This document shows, in pieces, positions 44,158 through 52,410 of a stretch of DNA of 64,000 nucleotides. Source of the DNA: Bacteroidales bacterium (lineage in GTDB: Bacteria > Bacteroidota > Bacteroidia > Bacteroidales > WCHB1-69); assembly GCA_017535665.1 (NCBI GenBank), contig JAFXTS010000014.1:30038-94037 (forward strand), in the 5' to 3' direction. A model generated the notes under the pieces. That model made no database searches, was not told the origin of the DNA, and saw only the letters and a program-made list of their open reading frames with translations. Each line of letters opens with the position of its first letter. Position 1 is the first letter of the stretch. The position numbers and the translations under genes are program-made.

Positions 44158-45267
44158 TTACAGATTGGGCGTGGGTTCGGGTTTCTTGCGGCGGAAACTG
44201 TCAAGTCCCACCTTCAGCGAGAAGATATGCGAATACTGGGCGATGGAGAGGTCGCCAATGTCGGTGAGGGCGTAGTCGATGAAGACGATGTTCTTGATAC
44301 ACACGCCGATACCGAGGTTGATCTGCAAGGTGGTTTTCTTCTTGCCTTCAAAGTCGGGCTCCTGTTGCAGGTTGCCGATACCGGCGCGGATGGCCACAAT
44401 TTTCTTGTAGGCGAACTCCATGCCGAAATGCGGGTCGATGCAGAGCGCCTTGCTGTGGATGAGGCTGTGGCGGTTGCCGTCGAAGGTGAAGTCGAAGTCG
44501 AGGGCGAAGGTGGCATTGAAGCCTTTGCCCAACTCCACGTACTTGCCGCCGCCGAGGATGAGTTTCGGAACGGTGAGTTCGAGCTGGTTGGTGGGAATTT
44601 CGTTGCCGGTTTGTTGGAACACCTCGATGACGCGGTCGCTGAGGTGGTAACTCCACGCGTTGAAGGTGGAGGTGGCGTCGCGCAACAGCAGTCCGGCGTT
44701 CCACCCGCGGTGGGTGTAGTGCAACCCCACATCGATGCCAAAGCCCCACGCGTTGGCGAAATCACCGATGCGGCGGTGCAAAATCTTGACATTCCCACCC
44801 AGCGACAATCCCTTCACCTGCTTGAAGTTATGGGCATAGGTGAGCAGGAAAGCATTGTCGGCAGAGGAGAAGTAAGTGATTTTAGAATAATCTACATTTC
44901 CCTGATTATCAATCAATTCAGTGGTGTTCATAATATTGTCCACCCCGAAGCGAATCCAAGAAAAACCGACTGTCGATTGTGAGTCGATGCGGGCGGCCAC
45001 GCCGATGTAGTCGTATTTGGCGATGCTGGCGAAATACTCGGCGTGCATCACCCCCAACTCGTAGTTCTTTTCCATCACCGAGAGGCAGGCGGGGTTCCAG
45101 TAGGCGGCAGTGACATCGTTGGCGATGGAGGTCATGGTGTTGCTCATCCCCAGTCCGCGGGCACCGATGCCGAGCGACAGAAACTCGTTGCTGTACTTGG
45201 CGGTTTGGCCGAAGGCAGACAGCGCGAAGGCGGCGGCAAGAAGGGTGAGGACGACTCTTTTCATCAT
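44158..45267 (-). CDS. PorV/PorQ-family outer-membrane protein
   Basis: A 369-residue protein with a signal peptide (MMKRVVLTLLAAAFALSAFG) and a FadL-like beta-barrel pattern. The family start FLSLGIGARGLGMSNTMTSI then DVTAAYWNPACLS (about residues 30-63) is the FadL-type plug signature shared by PorV and PorQ. Members include the T9SS shuttle PorV, the attachment protein PorQ and many paralogues; which one this is cannot be told. Its position next to lpxB is not that of the classical porV genes I know. It supports the presence of type IX secretion in this organism. Confidence 0.82.
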   Translation of the reverse strand: MMKRVVLTLLAAAFALSAFGQTAKYSNEFLSLGIGARGLGMSNTMTSIANDVTAAYWNPACLSVMEKNYELGVMHAEYFASIAKYDYIGVAARIDSQSTVGFSWIRFGVDNIMNTTELIDNQGNVDYSKITYFSSADNAFLLTYAHNFKQVKGLSLGGNVKILHRRIGDFANAWGFGIDVGLHYTHRGWNAGLLLRDATSTFNAWSYHLSDRVIEVFQQTGNEIPTNQLELTVPKLILGGGKYVELGKGFNATFALDFDFTFDGNRHSLIHSKALCIDPHFGMEFAYKKIVAIRAGIGNLQQEPDFEGKKKTTLQINLGIGVCIKNIVFIDYALTDIGDLSIAQYSHIFSLKVGLDSFRRKKPEPTPNL

Positions 45268-45269
45268 GA

Positions 45270-45983
45270 TTATTTTGTGATGGATGGATGGGTGGCGAGG
45301 TAGCGGTCGATCAGTTCATCGGCGGAGCGGGCCGACTTGCGGAGCCAGTCGAAGTATATCTCGGTCTGCTCGTCCTCGCTGAGGTGCCACTCCACGTCGG
45401 AGCGGTGGAGGCGTTCGATGACGTTGGAGATGAGGATGGCCACGGAGTTGGAGATGTTGAAGCTCTCGGTGAAGCCGTACATCGGAATCTTGACGGCACG
45501 GTCGCAAACGGCCTTGGCTTCGTCGGAAAGGCCGGTGAGTTCGGTGCCGAAGAAGAAGGCGGTTTTCTGGTCGATGGGGAGGTCTTCGATGAAGACGCTG
45601 TTCTCGGCGGGCAGGGTGGCCACGAGGGTATAGCCGGCGGCGTGCAGACGGTCGGCACACTGCCGCACGTTGCCTTCGCAGCGTTTGTAGTTGCTGATGG
45701 TCAGCCACTTGTCGGCCCCCATCGTGATGGCGCTGTGCGTCGTGAACTCGTTTTCATTCTCAATGATGTGGATGTCCTGCACGCCATAGCACTCGCAGGT
45801 GCGCATCACCGCGCTGATGTTCTGGGTTTGGTACAGGTCTTCCAGCACCACGGTGAAGTGGCGCGTTCTGTTTTTTAACACACTGAGCAGACGCTCGTTA
45901 CGTTCCTCCATCACAAACTCACGGAGGTATTCGGCAAGCGCTTTTTTGGTGGTGATATCGAGAGAATCAATAAGGTCGGTCAT
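45270..45983 (-). CDS. TrmH/SpoU-family RNA 2'-O-methyltransferase
   Basis: A 237-residue SPOUT methyltransferase. The N-terminal helices (ALAEYLREFVMEERNERLL) precede motif 1, YQTQNISAVMRTCECYGVQD (family NxxNxxRtaxafGv), then ATLPAENSVFIEDLP, the FFFGTELTGLSDEA motif 2, and ESFNISNSVAILIS as motif 3 of the knot. The layout matches tRNA Gm18 methyltransferase TrmH, which is of similar length, but other SpoU enzymes are not excluded. It starts the lpxB operon; the stop is 2 bases before the PorV-like start. Confidence 0.87.
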   Translation of the reverse strand: MTDLIDSLDITTKKALAEYLREFVMEERNERLLSVLKNRTRHFTVVLEDLYQTQNISAVMRTCECYGVQDIHIIENENEFTTHSAITMGADKWLTISNYKRCEGNVRQCADRLHAAGYTLVATLPAENSVFIEDLPIDQKTAFFFGTELTGLSDEAKAVCDRAVKIPMYGFTESFNISNSVAILISNVIERLHRSDVEWHLSEDEQTEIYFDWLRKSARSADELIDRYLATHPSITK

Positions 45984-46060
45984 TCATTAGCCTATTTGAT
46001 GCAACAAAACAACGATAATTTTTGTCTTTTCGTGTGTGCGAAGGAAAATAATGTGTAATT

Positions 46061-46162
46061 TATTTGAGCGGCCCGGCTCCCTCCGGTCGCCGTCGGGCTA
46101 TCCGCTTTACTCGCTGCGCTCGTGCCGCTCCTATCCCTGCCGCGACCGAGCCTCGGGGCGGT
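46061..46162 (+). repeat. Composite repeat family C, copy 2
   Basis: Starts TATTTGAGCGGCCCGGCTCC, continues through the CGGTCGCCGTCGGGCTATCC core and ends GCCTCGGGGCGG. Same orientation as 48821-48905 on the other side of the GH89 gene. Confidence 0.8.
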
Positions 46163-46224
46163 GCATATTCCATTCGGCCATGGGGGGGGGTATGGGCATT
46201 ATCGCGGCAAATAACAGGGCAATT

Positions 46225-46252
46225 GTAGAGACGTTGCGCGCAACGTCTCTAC
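46225..46252. repeat. Dispersed palindrome, family A copy 3
   Basis: Identical to 16254-16281. Comparison with the block at 49157-49214 suggests it was inserted here. Confidence 0.8.
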
Positions 46253-46281
46253 GACCGCGACATACATTCGATTTCCCAATC

Positions 46282-46309
46282 GTAGGGGCGAATGATTATT
46301 CGCCCCTAC
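46282..46309. repeat. GTAGGGGCGAAT palindrome, copy 1
   Basis: Arms GTAGGGGCGAAT and ATTCGCCCCTAC with GATT loop. Identical to 49187-49214. Confidence 0.8.
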
Positions 46310-46396
46310 AGGCCGTCACAAACAACCTGTCGCAATCCATACGCACGCCGTGCGTCCCTACAGTCATCCCCCTTCATCTCTTAATCCCTTCCTCCC

Positions 46397-48703
46397 CTAC
46401 TCCTTCATCCACCGCTCGTAAATCATTCTGGCCGCCCGATAGGTCGGATGGTTAGGTCCTAACCCTATTTTGTACTCCACCTCCTGCGGCTCTACCGGGT
46501 ACTTCGTGTGGCGCTCCGTCCAGCTCCGCTCGAACTGGGAAAGCTCCTCCCCAAACGCCTTTTCATCAAACTCCTTGCCCTCGTTCACCGCCCGGATGAC
46601 CGCCTCGAAGAAGAGGTTCCAACGCTGGGCGTAATAGTCCTTCACCAGACCACCCCACATCCGGTTGGCATAGTCGTTCAGAATCGGTCCGCCCCAGATG
46701 GTGAGCAACGTGCGCGCCTGCCGCTCATAGTAGTCCTTCTCCGCCTCGGTGGTTCCCCACGCACGGGCCGCCTCAATCCACGGTCCCAACATGAAGGCCG
46801 GATGCGTGTTGAGCAGTGCGTCCACATCCTCAAACAACTGGTTGGCGAGCTCCACATGGCGCTTCATCTCCTTGATATCGCGGTTTTTATACGCCACCGT
46901 AAAATCGTTGCGGATGTCCATGAAGTGGTTGCCCATCCACTGCGAGAAAAGATTGACGAGGTCGTATTTATACGTGTCTTTATAGACGGTACCGCTACTG
47001 AAGCTGCTGACTCCATACGAGTATTTATTGACAAATGCCTTACAAATGTTTTTCAAAGTGTCGTTGTTGTACGAATAGTACGGCTTGGTGTAGTAGGTGC
47101 CATGCCCTTCCAACGAAGGCCGTGCCACCAACTGAGTGCCGAGACCGTAAAACGACCAGTCCTTATAGATACTGTCATTCAAAAGCAGCCATTTGTCTTC
47201 GTGGATGGTGGTGCCCATTCTTATAAAATTCCAATCCTTAATCCATTCATGCACATCGGGTTGCTTCTCCCACGCACGGTCGAAAAGGTACTCGTAAATC
47301 TGAGGACTCACGTCGAAGGATTCCAACGTGGAGCCGATGCCAGTCATGTTTGGTCCCGCCTCCTCAAAGGCGGCGGCAAGTTTTTTCTCCAACTCGTTGA
47401 GGTTGCCCACCAGCATGGTGTTGCCGCCGAAGTTGCCGAGGTAGCACCAGATGAAGGGCTGCCCGTAGAAACCCTCGGTGGTGCGCCACACCTCCGTCTT
47501 CTCGCAGAAGTAGTCGAGCAGCACCAGCTGGTCCTGCGGCACGGCGGTGAGGTAGGCACGCAACCGCTCGGGCGTCCATGATTGGCGTTTGTAGTAGAAC
47601 ACCCAGGTCATCTGCAACCAGCGGGCGGCGGGGTCGCATTGCTGCAGCGAGCCGTAGATGTTGCGGGCCACATTGGCGAGGTAGTCGGGCTCCCAGCTGG
47701 GCGGATCCATCTCGTTGAAAGGATCCACGCCATAGATATGGTCGGTGCCGAACAAGGAGGTCTGTTTCTCCAAAAACGACTTCTGGATTTGGGCAAACAG
47801 CGGGTCGGAGGAGTTGAGGAAGTAGGTGGGCTCAAAGCCGCACCACGCGCTCAGCTGCTGGATGTCGGCATCGGGGTGCTTCTCGGCGAACCGTTTGGGC
47901 ACGTGTCCGGCGAAGGCGGGCAGCACCGGCGTCATGTTGAACTCGCGCTCGCGGGCCACAATCTGCTTCTGCAACTCCTTCTGTCCCTCCAGCCACGACA
48001 TCGGCAGCGGTCCGCCGAAACCGTCAAGGTTGGCCATGCGGTGCCACGGCAGGTGCGCCGGCCCTGAAAAGTAGCTGCGAATCTCCTCGTCGGTCAGGCC
48101 GAACTCCTTCCACACCTCGTACCATACGGCCTCCTGCCCCGTGATGGCCAGCGGCATGGTGATGCCGTTCAGCGCCATCCAGTCGATGAACCGCTCCCAC
48201 TGCTCCCATTTCCACCACGGCATCGTGTAGCCGTAAGTGCAGTAGTTCAGGAAGAAACGGTCTTTCACGAGGGCCTCCTTGCGGATGGGCTTGCGGGGCA
48301 CGCGAAAGGCCTCGGGTGTCTCCACCGGCTCGCACAGCAGCCACGACACATGCACGCCAGCGATGTGTTTCAGGTAGTAGTTCAGCCCCGTGGCAATCGA
48401 GTTGGCGTTGTTGCCCGTGATACGGATGATGCCCGCAGACTCCGGGTCCTCCTCAATGACGAAATAATCCTCCTCTTGCGGCTTGCATACGAAGAGGAAT
48501 TTGTAGGCCTTCTCTTGTAAAATCCTGTATGCCAGCTTCTTCACCGAACACTCTGCACACTCCTGCTCACTCATCCCCAGCGTATCACTGACGGGCGTTT
48601 CGACAGGGTGGCTGGGGGTGGCAGCACGCATCGGGAAGGCCGCTCCGATGGTAAAAAGCGGGAGCAGACCACAGAAAATCACAAAAACAAACAGCTTTCT
48701 CAT
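46397..48703 (-). CDS. Alpha-N-acetylglucosaminidase (GH89, NAGLU-like), secreted
   Basis: A 768-residue protein of glycoside hydrolase family 89. After a signal peptide (MRKLFVFVIFCGLLPLF) comes the N-terminal domain with ITGNNANSIATGLNYYLKHI, then the catalytic barrel: FFLNYCTYGYTMPWWKWEQW, MALNGITMPLAITGQEAVWY, DPFNEMDPPS with the likely acid/base Glu, WVFYYKRQSW and GIGSTLESFDVSP. The helical C-terminal domain follows. The enzyme removes terminal alpha-GlcNAc, found in gastric mucins and heparan sulfate. Longer frames upstream read into repeat DNA; I prefer 48703 (48724 is possible) because of the signal peptide and promoter at 48753. Composite repeats in direct orientation lie on both sides. 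Confidence 0.92.
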   Translation of the reverse strand: MRKLFVFVIFCGLLPLFTIGAAFPMRAATPSHPVETPVSDTLGMSEQECAECSVKKLAYRILQEKAYKFLFVCKPQEEDYFVIEEDPESAGIIRITGNNANSIATGLNYYLKHIAGVHVSWLLCEPVETPEAFRVPRKPIRKEALVKDRFFLNYCTYGYTMPWWKWEQWERFIDWMALNGITMPLAITGQEAVWYEVWKEFGLTDEEIRSYFSGPAHLPWHRMANLDGFGGPLPMSWLEGQKELQKQIVAREREFNMTPVLPAFAGHVPKRFAEKHPDADIQQLSAWCGFEPTYFLNSSDPLFAQIQKSFLEKQTSLFGTDHIYGVDPFNEMDPPSWEPDYLANVARNIYGSLQQCDPAARWLQMTWVFYYKRQSWTPERLRAYLTAVPQDQLVLLDYFCEKTEVWRTTEGFYGQPFIWCYLGNFGGNTMLVGNLNELEKKLAAAFEEAGPNMTGIGSTLESFDVSPQIYEYLFDRAWEKQPDVHEWIKDWNFIRMGTTIHEDKWLLLNDSIYKDWSFYGLGTQLVARPSLEGHGTYYTKPYYSYNNDTLKNICKAFVNKYSYGVSSFSSGTVYKDTYKYDLVNLFSQWMGNHFMDIRNDFTVAYKNRDIKEMKRHVELANQLFEDVDALLNTHPAFMLGPWIEAARAWGTTEAEKDYYERQARTLLTIWGGPILNDYANRMWGGLVKDYYAQRWNLFFEAVIRAVNEGKEFDEKAFGEELSQFERSWTERHTKYPVEPQEVEYKIGLGPNHPTYRAARMIYERWMKE

Positions 48704-48752
48704 TACGGTAGAGGTTATGGGCATCCGCTTTCGGGACACGAATTTTCGGTTG

Positions 48753-48760
48753 CAAAAATA
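48753..48760 (-). promoter_or_regulatory. -7 promoter box for GH89 gene
   Basis: TATTTTTG on the minus strand, 49 bases before the chosen start 48703. Confidence 0.6.
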
Positions 48761-48820
48761 CCAAAAAATATGCTGTTTCACAATCTCCTTGAAACTCAAA
48801 ATGACAGGGAGTTTATTTTT

Positions 48821-48905
48821 TATTTGGGCGGCCCGGCTCCCTCCGGTCGCCGTCGGGCTATCCGCTGTACTCGCTTCGCTCGTGCCGCTCCTATCCCTGC
48901 CGCGG
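48821..48905 (+). repeat. Composite repeat family C, copy 3
   Basis: Starts TATTTGGGCGGCCCGGCTCC and follows copy 2 almost base for base up to CTATCCCTGCCGCG. Confidence 0.8.
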
Positions 48906-49051
48906 CGAGAACTCGAAACTGCATCGGCATATTCCATGCTGTTGCGGAAGGGGCGGGCATCCGTTCCCGCAGGCGGCGGCCTTATGGCCTTGCCTGCGGC
49001 TATTTTCTTGCGCCCTTTCAGGTGTGCGGGGATGGATTACACGCACGCGCC

Positions 49052-49083
49052 ATTCCGTTGCCGACGGCAGGAGGCAACGGAAT
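49052..49083 (-). repeat. ATTCCGTTGCC palindrome, copy 2
   Basis: Same arms as 36124-36155, loop in opposite orientation. Confidence 0.75.
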
Positions 49084-49100
49084 CTCCTCTCTCCGTTCTT

Positions 49101-49149
49101 CCGCGGCATGCCTGCCGTCAGGTTCTATCTTCCAATCAGCGTGCCGCGG
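49101..49149 (-). repeat. 49-base element with inverted ends, copy 2
   Basis: Inverted copy of 29678-29726, ends CCGCGGCA and TGCCGCGG, core CGTCAGGTTCTATCTTCCA. Confidence 0.75.
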
Positions 49150-49186
49150 GTGGTCGGACATTATCGCGGCAAATAACACGCCAATC

Positions 49187-49214
49187 GTAGGGGCGAATGA
49201 TTATTCGCCCCTAC
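49187..49214. repeat. GTAGGGGCGAAT palindrome, copy 2
   Basis: Identical to 46282-46309; both are followed by AGGCCGTC and, some bases later, by GTCGCAATCC. Confidence 0.8.
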
Positions 49215-49478
49215 AGGCCGTCGCCATTAACCGGTCGCAATCCGCCCCCATCCGCGCCATTCACGGTCTCTTTCGACCTGCGGATAATCCTCTCCAATTT
49301 CTCCGAAACAATTTGTAACTATGCTATAATTCTGCATAATCAAAAATTGCACTTTTTTGCATGTTTGTGGTTTTCGTCGAGATTTCTGACCATTTTTTGA
49401 TGAAAAATTGCATTTTTATTTCATTGATTTTCAGTGAAATAATTTTTCAAAGGCCTTGATTTTAAATTCTGAATGGTG

Positions 49479-49486
49479 TATCTTTG
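49479..49486 (+). promoter_or_regulatory. -7 promoter box for ORF6N gene
   Basis: TATCTTTG, 38 bases before ATG 49525. Confidence 0.6.
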
Positions 49487-49524
49487 CGGACGTAAATGTT
49501 ATTACTAACTTAAATTTTAAAACT

Positions 49525-50073
49525 ATGAAAACTAATTTGCTTCCTCAAGTAGAAGAAAAAATCATCACCCTGCGCGACCAGCAGGTCATCCTCGACTGTG
49601 ATGTCGCCGAACTGTACGGTGTAGAGACCAAGAGAATTAATGAGGCCGTGAACAACAATCCTGAAAAGTTCCCTGATGGTTATATTCTTGAAGTTGACAA
49701 TCAGGAGTTTTCAATTTTGCGGTCGAAATTTTCGACCACAAAATTTTCAAAGACAAGACAACTTCCCAAAGCCTTCACGGAGAAAGGGCTCTACATGCTG
49801 GCCACCATCTTGAAGAGTCCGCGAGCAGTACAGACCACTATCGCTATCGTGGAAGCCTACGCCAAGTTGAAGGAGCTGTCGCGGGTAATCGTGGAAATCC
49901 CCAAACAGCAAGAGAATAAGGATATTCAAAAGAAACTGGTACACCGAAGCGGCCAGCTGGTGGAGGATTTGATGTCGGACGTGCTGCCGAAACAGAGCAG
50001 CGAAACCACCATCGAACTCAACCTCGCCATGCTCAAGTTCCGGCATACGGTACATCGTGAGAAAAAGGAGTGA
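49525..50073 (+). CDS. ORF6N domain protein
   Basis: A 182-residue protein with an N-terminal ORF6N (KilA-N-like) domain: VEEKIITLRDQQVILDCDVAELY then GVETKRINEAVNNNPEKFPDGYI, and LPKAFTEKGLYMLATILKSPRA. The C-terminal third is a helical region with SQ/E-rich coiled-coil character. ORF6N domains occur in phage and chromosomal proteins and are thought to bind DNA; function here is unknown. I chose ATG 49525 since it begins the domain-proximal MKTNLLPQ and follows a promoter. It lies in a repeat-rich region and is possibly phage-derived. It converges on the TonB-domain gene. Confidence 0.85.
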   Translation: MKTNLLPQVEEKIITLRDQQVILDCDVAELYGVETKRINEAVNNNPEKFPDGYILEVDNQEFSILRSKFSTTKFSKTRQLPKAFTEKGLYMLATILKSPRAVQTTIAIVEAYAKLKELSRVIVEIPKQQENKDIQKKLVHRSGQLVEDLMSDVLPKQSSETTIELNLAMLKFRHTVHREKKE

Positions 50074-50089
50074 TGGTACGTCCCTATTG

Positions 50090-50500
50090 TCACTTCTTCC
50101 CCTTCTTCTTCGCCTTCTTGGCCTTCTTACCATCGTAAAACTCAAAGGTGAAAGGCAGCTGGTACGTAGATTTCACGTATTTCCCCTCCCCATCCTGAGC
50201 GGGCGTCCATTGGGGCATGGCGCGACACACCCTCACCGCTTCGGCATCCAACAGGGGATGGGCCGACTTCAACACGCTCACATTGGTGACATTCCCCTCC
50301 TTATCAACAATAAACTCCACCAACACCGTTCCTTGGATGTTTTCAGCCATCGCCTCTGGCGGATACTGGGTTTCTGTCTGAATAAACTGCATCAAGGCAC
50401 CCATCCCTCCCGGGTATTCGGCTCTTTTCGCGGGTAAATCTTGCGCCACGGCTCCCGCCATGAGCAACAGGGTGATGATAAAAAGGGAAATCTTTTTCAT
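50090..50500 (-). CDS. Small secreted TonB C-terminal-domain protein
   Basis: A 136-residue protein. Signal peptide (MKKISLFIITLLLMAGAVA), then a TonB C-terminal domain: EYPGGMGALMQFIQTETQYPPEA followed by GTVLVEFIVDKEGNVTNVSV, and AVRVCRAMPQWTPAQ before YQLPFTFEF. TonB proper has a membrane anchor and a proline-rich linker; both are missing, so this is a free periplasmic or surface domain. The last ten residues are almost all Lys (KKAKKAKKKGKK). Function unknown. It lies 120 bases downstream of tsf but past the terminator, so it has its own transcript. Confidence 0.82.
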   Translation of the reverse strand: MKKISLFIITLLLMAGAVAQDLPAKRAEYPGGMGALMQFIQTETQYPPEAMAENIQGTVLVEFIVDKEGNVTNVSVLKSAHPLLDAEAVRVCRAMPQWTPAQDGEGKYVKSTYQLPFTFEFYDGKKAKKAKKKGKK

Positions 50501-50567
50501 GTCTGTCGGATTTTAGCATTTTCAATCGGCAAATTTACATGAAATTTTGAATGTAATGCAAGACAAC

Positions 50568-50603
50568 AAAAAATCCCGATACCAAAGGCATCGGGATTTT
50601 TAT
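50568..50603 (-). terminator. Rho-independent terminator after tsf
   Basis: Stem AAAATCCCGAT/ATCGGGATTTT with ACCAAAGGC loop, flanked by A-run and T-run, so functional on either strand. It ends the ribosomal operon. Confidence 0.9.
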
Positions 50604-50623
50604 TGAAACGACCTGTATGTCGG

Positions 50624-51448
50624 TTATGCGCCGAGCTGCAGACGGTAGAAACCGGTGCAGGTGAGGTCGGGGTTGGTCTTCTTGAGGAAGTCGGTCACGC
50701 TCATCTTGTTGTCGGCATAGTAGTCTTGAGCAAGAAGGGTGTTTTCCTTGAAGAACTTGTTGAGCTTACCCTGGGCGATTTTGTCCACCATGTTTTCGGG
50801 TTTGCCTTCCTGACGGATGGTCTCGCGTGCCACTTCGAGCTCGTGGTCGATGGTAGCCTGCGGGATGGACTCGGCGTTGAGGGCAACCGGGTTCATAGCG
50901 GCGATCTGGAGGGCTACTTCATGAGCGGCCTCATCAACGCCAGCGATGTTGAAACCGGCGATGCAGGCGAGGCGGTTGCCCATGTGGTTGTAAGCGGTGA
51001 CGTGAGCTGCCTCGATAACGTTGAAGGCGGGGAGCTCGATTTTCTCACCGGTTTTGCCCATCAGGTCAGAAATATGATCGGCGATGGTACGGCCGTCCAC
51101 GTCGAGAGCGAGTACCTCTTCGCGAGTTTTGGCGTTAGCCTTCATGGCGAGGTCGATGAACTGCTCGCTGGCGGCAACGAATTCTGCGTTCTTTCCGACG
51201 AAGTCGGTTTCGCAGCTGAGCACGAGGATGTAACCCTTGGTGCTGTCGGCGTTGACCTTAGCCACTACGCGGCCCTGGTCGGCAGTACGGTCGGCACGCT
51301 TAGCGGCGACTTTCTGGCCTTTCTTTCTGAGGATGTCGATAGCTTTGTCGAAATCGCCTTCTGCTTCTACGAGGGCGTTCTTGCAATCCATCATACCGAC
51401 ACCGGTCATTTTTCTCAGCTCATTGACTTGTGCTGCTTTGATTTCCAT
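50624..51448 (-). CDS. tsf: Elongation factor Ts
   Basis: A 274-residue guanine-nucleotide exchange factor for EF-Tu. The N-terminal UBA-like domain is clear: VNELRKMTGVGMMDCKNALVEA then EGDFDKAIDILRKKG. The core contains the TDFV motif in SCETDFVGKN (about 80-89), which touches EF-Tu, and VDRLAH-type helices later. It is the last gene in the S9/L13-S2-Ts operon, 28 bases after rpsB, before a terminator at 50568. Length is typical for Bacteroidota. Confidence 0.97.
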   Translation of the reverse strand: MEIKAAQVNELRKMTGVGMMDCKNALVEAEGDFDKAIDILRKKGQKVAAKRADRTADQGRVVAKVNADSTKGYILVLSCETDFVGKNAEFVAASEQFIDLAMKANAKTREEVLALDVDGRTIADHISDLMGKTGEKIELPAFNVIEAAHVTAYNHMGNRLACIAGFNIAGVDEAAHEVALQIAAMNPVALNAESIPQATIDHELEVARETIRQEGKPENMVDKIAQGKLNKFFKENTLLAQDYYADNKMSVTDFLKKTNPDLTCTGFYRLQLGA

Positions 51449-51476
51449 ATTATTGATTTTTAATGGTTAAACAAAA

Positions 51477-52382
51477 TTAGTTTTTCTTGGTGCTACCGGC
51501 TTTCACGGGACCTCTCTTGATGGTGGGGCGTTTTTTGCGCTGACCATCTTCACCCTCTTCAGCCACATCCTTGACTTTTCTGACGCCGTCGCGGGTTCTG
51601 CCCTCGCGTTTCTCGTCATCGTCGTAGTTGGCTTCATCGGTGAATTCGGCGGTCTCTTCATCCATATCGTCATTGGCGGCGTTGTCCTTGTCGATCTTAC
51701 GCTCGGCAAGACCTTCGGCGATGGCGTCGCAAACGGCCTTCACGATAACGGAGATAGACTTGGAGGCGTCGTCGTTGGCGGGGATGGGGAAGTCCACGAG
51801 GTTCGGGTCGGAGTTGGTATCCACGATAGCGAGCGTGGGGATGTTAAGGCGGTGAGCCTCAGCAACGGCGATGTGCTCTTTCAGGATATCCACGATGAAA
51901 ACTGCAGCGGGCAGACGGGAAAGGTCGGCGATAGAACCGAGGTTCTTGTCGAGTTTGGCGCGCTCACGCTGGATCTGCAATTTCTCTCTCTTGGAGATTT
52001 TCTCGAACTGGGGGCTTTCCATCAGCTTGTCGATGTCACCCATTTTCTTGACGGCCTTCCGGATGGTGAAGAAGTTGGTGAGCATACCGCCGGGCCAGCG
52101 CTCGGTAACGTAAGGCATGCCAACCGTCTTTACGAGCTCAGCCACAGTGTCTTTCGCCTGCTTTTTGGTAGCGACGAAGAGGATTTTGCGGCCCGACTTG
52201 GCGATCTGCTTGGCAGCTGCGCAAGCCTCGTCCAATTTCTCGGTGGTTTTGTGAAGGTCGATGATGTGGATGCCGTTCTTTTCCATGAAGATGTAGGGAG
52301 CCATGTGGGGGTTCCATTTTCTTCTCAGGTGTCCAAAGTGACAGCCGGCGTCCAGAAGTTGTTCAAATGTTACTTGTGCCAT
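51477..52382 (-). CDS. rpsB: 30S ribosomal protein S2 with long charged tail
   Basis: A 301-residue S2. The core is standard: FEQLLDAGCHFGHLRRKWNP (5-24), ILFVATKKQAKDTV, ERWPGGMLTNFFTI, LPAAVFIVDILKEHIAVAEA, LNIPTLAIVDTNSDP. S2 joins the 30S subunit near the mRNA exit channel together with bS1. After about residue 225 comes a 70-residue acidic then basic tail (DMDEETAEFTDEANYDDDEK... KKRPTIKRG) not found in the E. coli protein; such tails vary in Bacteroidota. I chose the start at MAQVTF (52382) rather than ten codons upstream, since MAxVTxxxLLxAG is the family beginning. Confidence 0.96.
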   Translation of the reverse strand: MAQVTFEQLLDAGCHFGHLRRKWNPHMAPYIFMEKNGIHIIDLHKTTEKLDEACAAAKQIAKSGRKILFVATKKQAKDTVAELVKTVGMPYVTERWPGGMLTNFFTIRKAVKKMGDIDKLMESPQFEKISKREKLQIQRERAKLDKNLGSIADLSRLPAAVFIVDILKEHIAVAEAHRLNIPTLAIVDTNSDPNLVDFPIPANDDASKSISVIVKAVCDAIAEGLAERKIDKDNAANDDMDEETAEFTDEANYDDDEKREGRTRDGVRKVKDVAEEGEDGQRKKRPTIKRGPVKAGSTKKN

Positions 52383-52410
52383 TTTTTTAATTTGTTTACG
52401 TTCATTAATC

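Larger units (their letters stand above)
45984..46396. other. Repeat-rich intergenic region left of GH89 gene
   Basis: No gene. Carries composite family C copy 2 (46061-46162), a segment with ATTATCGCGGCAAATAACA (about 46199-46217), family A palindrome copy 3 and a GTAGGGGCGAAT palindrome (46282-46309). Confidence 0.75.
48704..49524. other. Long repeat-rich intergenic region right of GH89 gene
   Basis: No gene visible in 820 bases. Contains the GH89 promoter, composite family C copy 3, a nested hairpin around CCGCAGGC...GCCTGCGG (48972-49003), the ATTCCGTTGCC palindrome, the 49-base inverted-end element, the ATTATCGCGGCAAATAACA segment, the GTAGGGGCGAAT palindrome, and the ORF6N gene promoter. 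Confidence 0.75.

Noticed and set aside
43144..44982. 612-codon plus-strand frame across lpxB and the PorV-like gene
   Set aside because: Antisense shadow crossing two genuine genes.
48704..48937. 78-codon N-terminal extension of the GH89 protein
   Set aside because: Reads the composite repeat; the signal peptide starts at 48703 behind a promoter.
48821..49214. Possible insertion sequence or rRNA fragment
   Set aside because: No transposase frame and no rRNA-like conserved stretch; best described as mosaic repeats.
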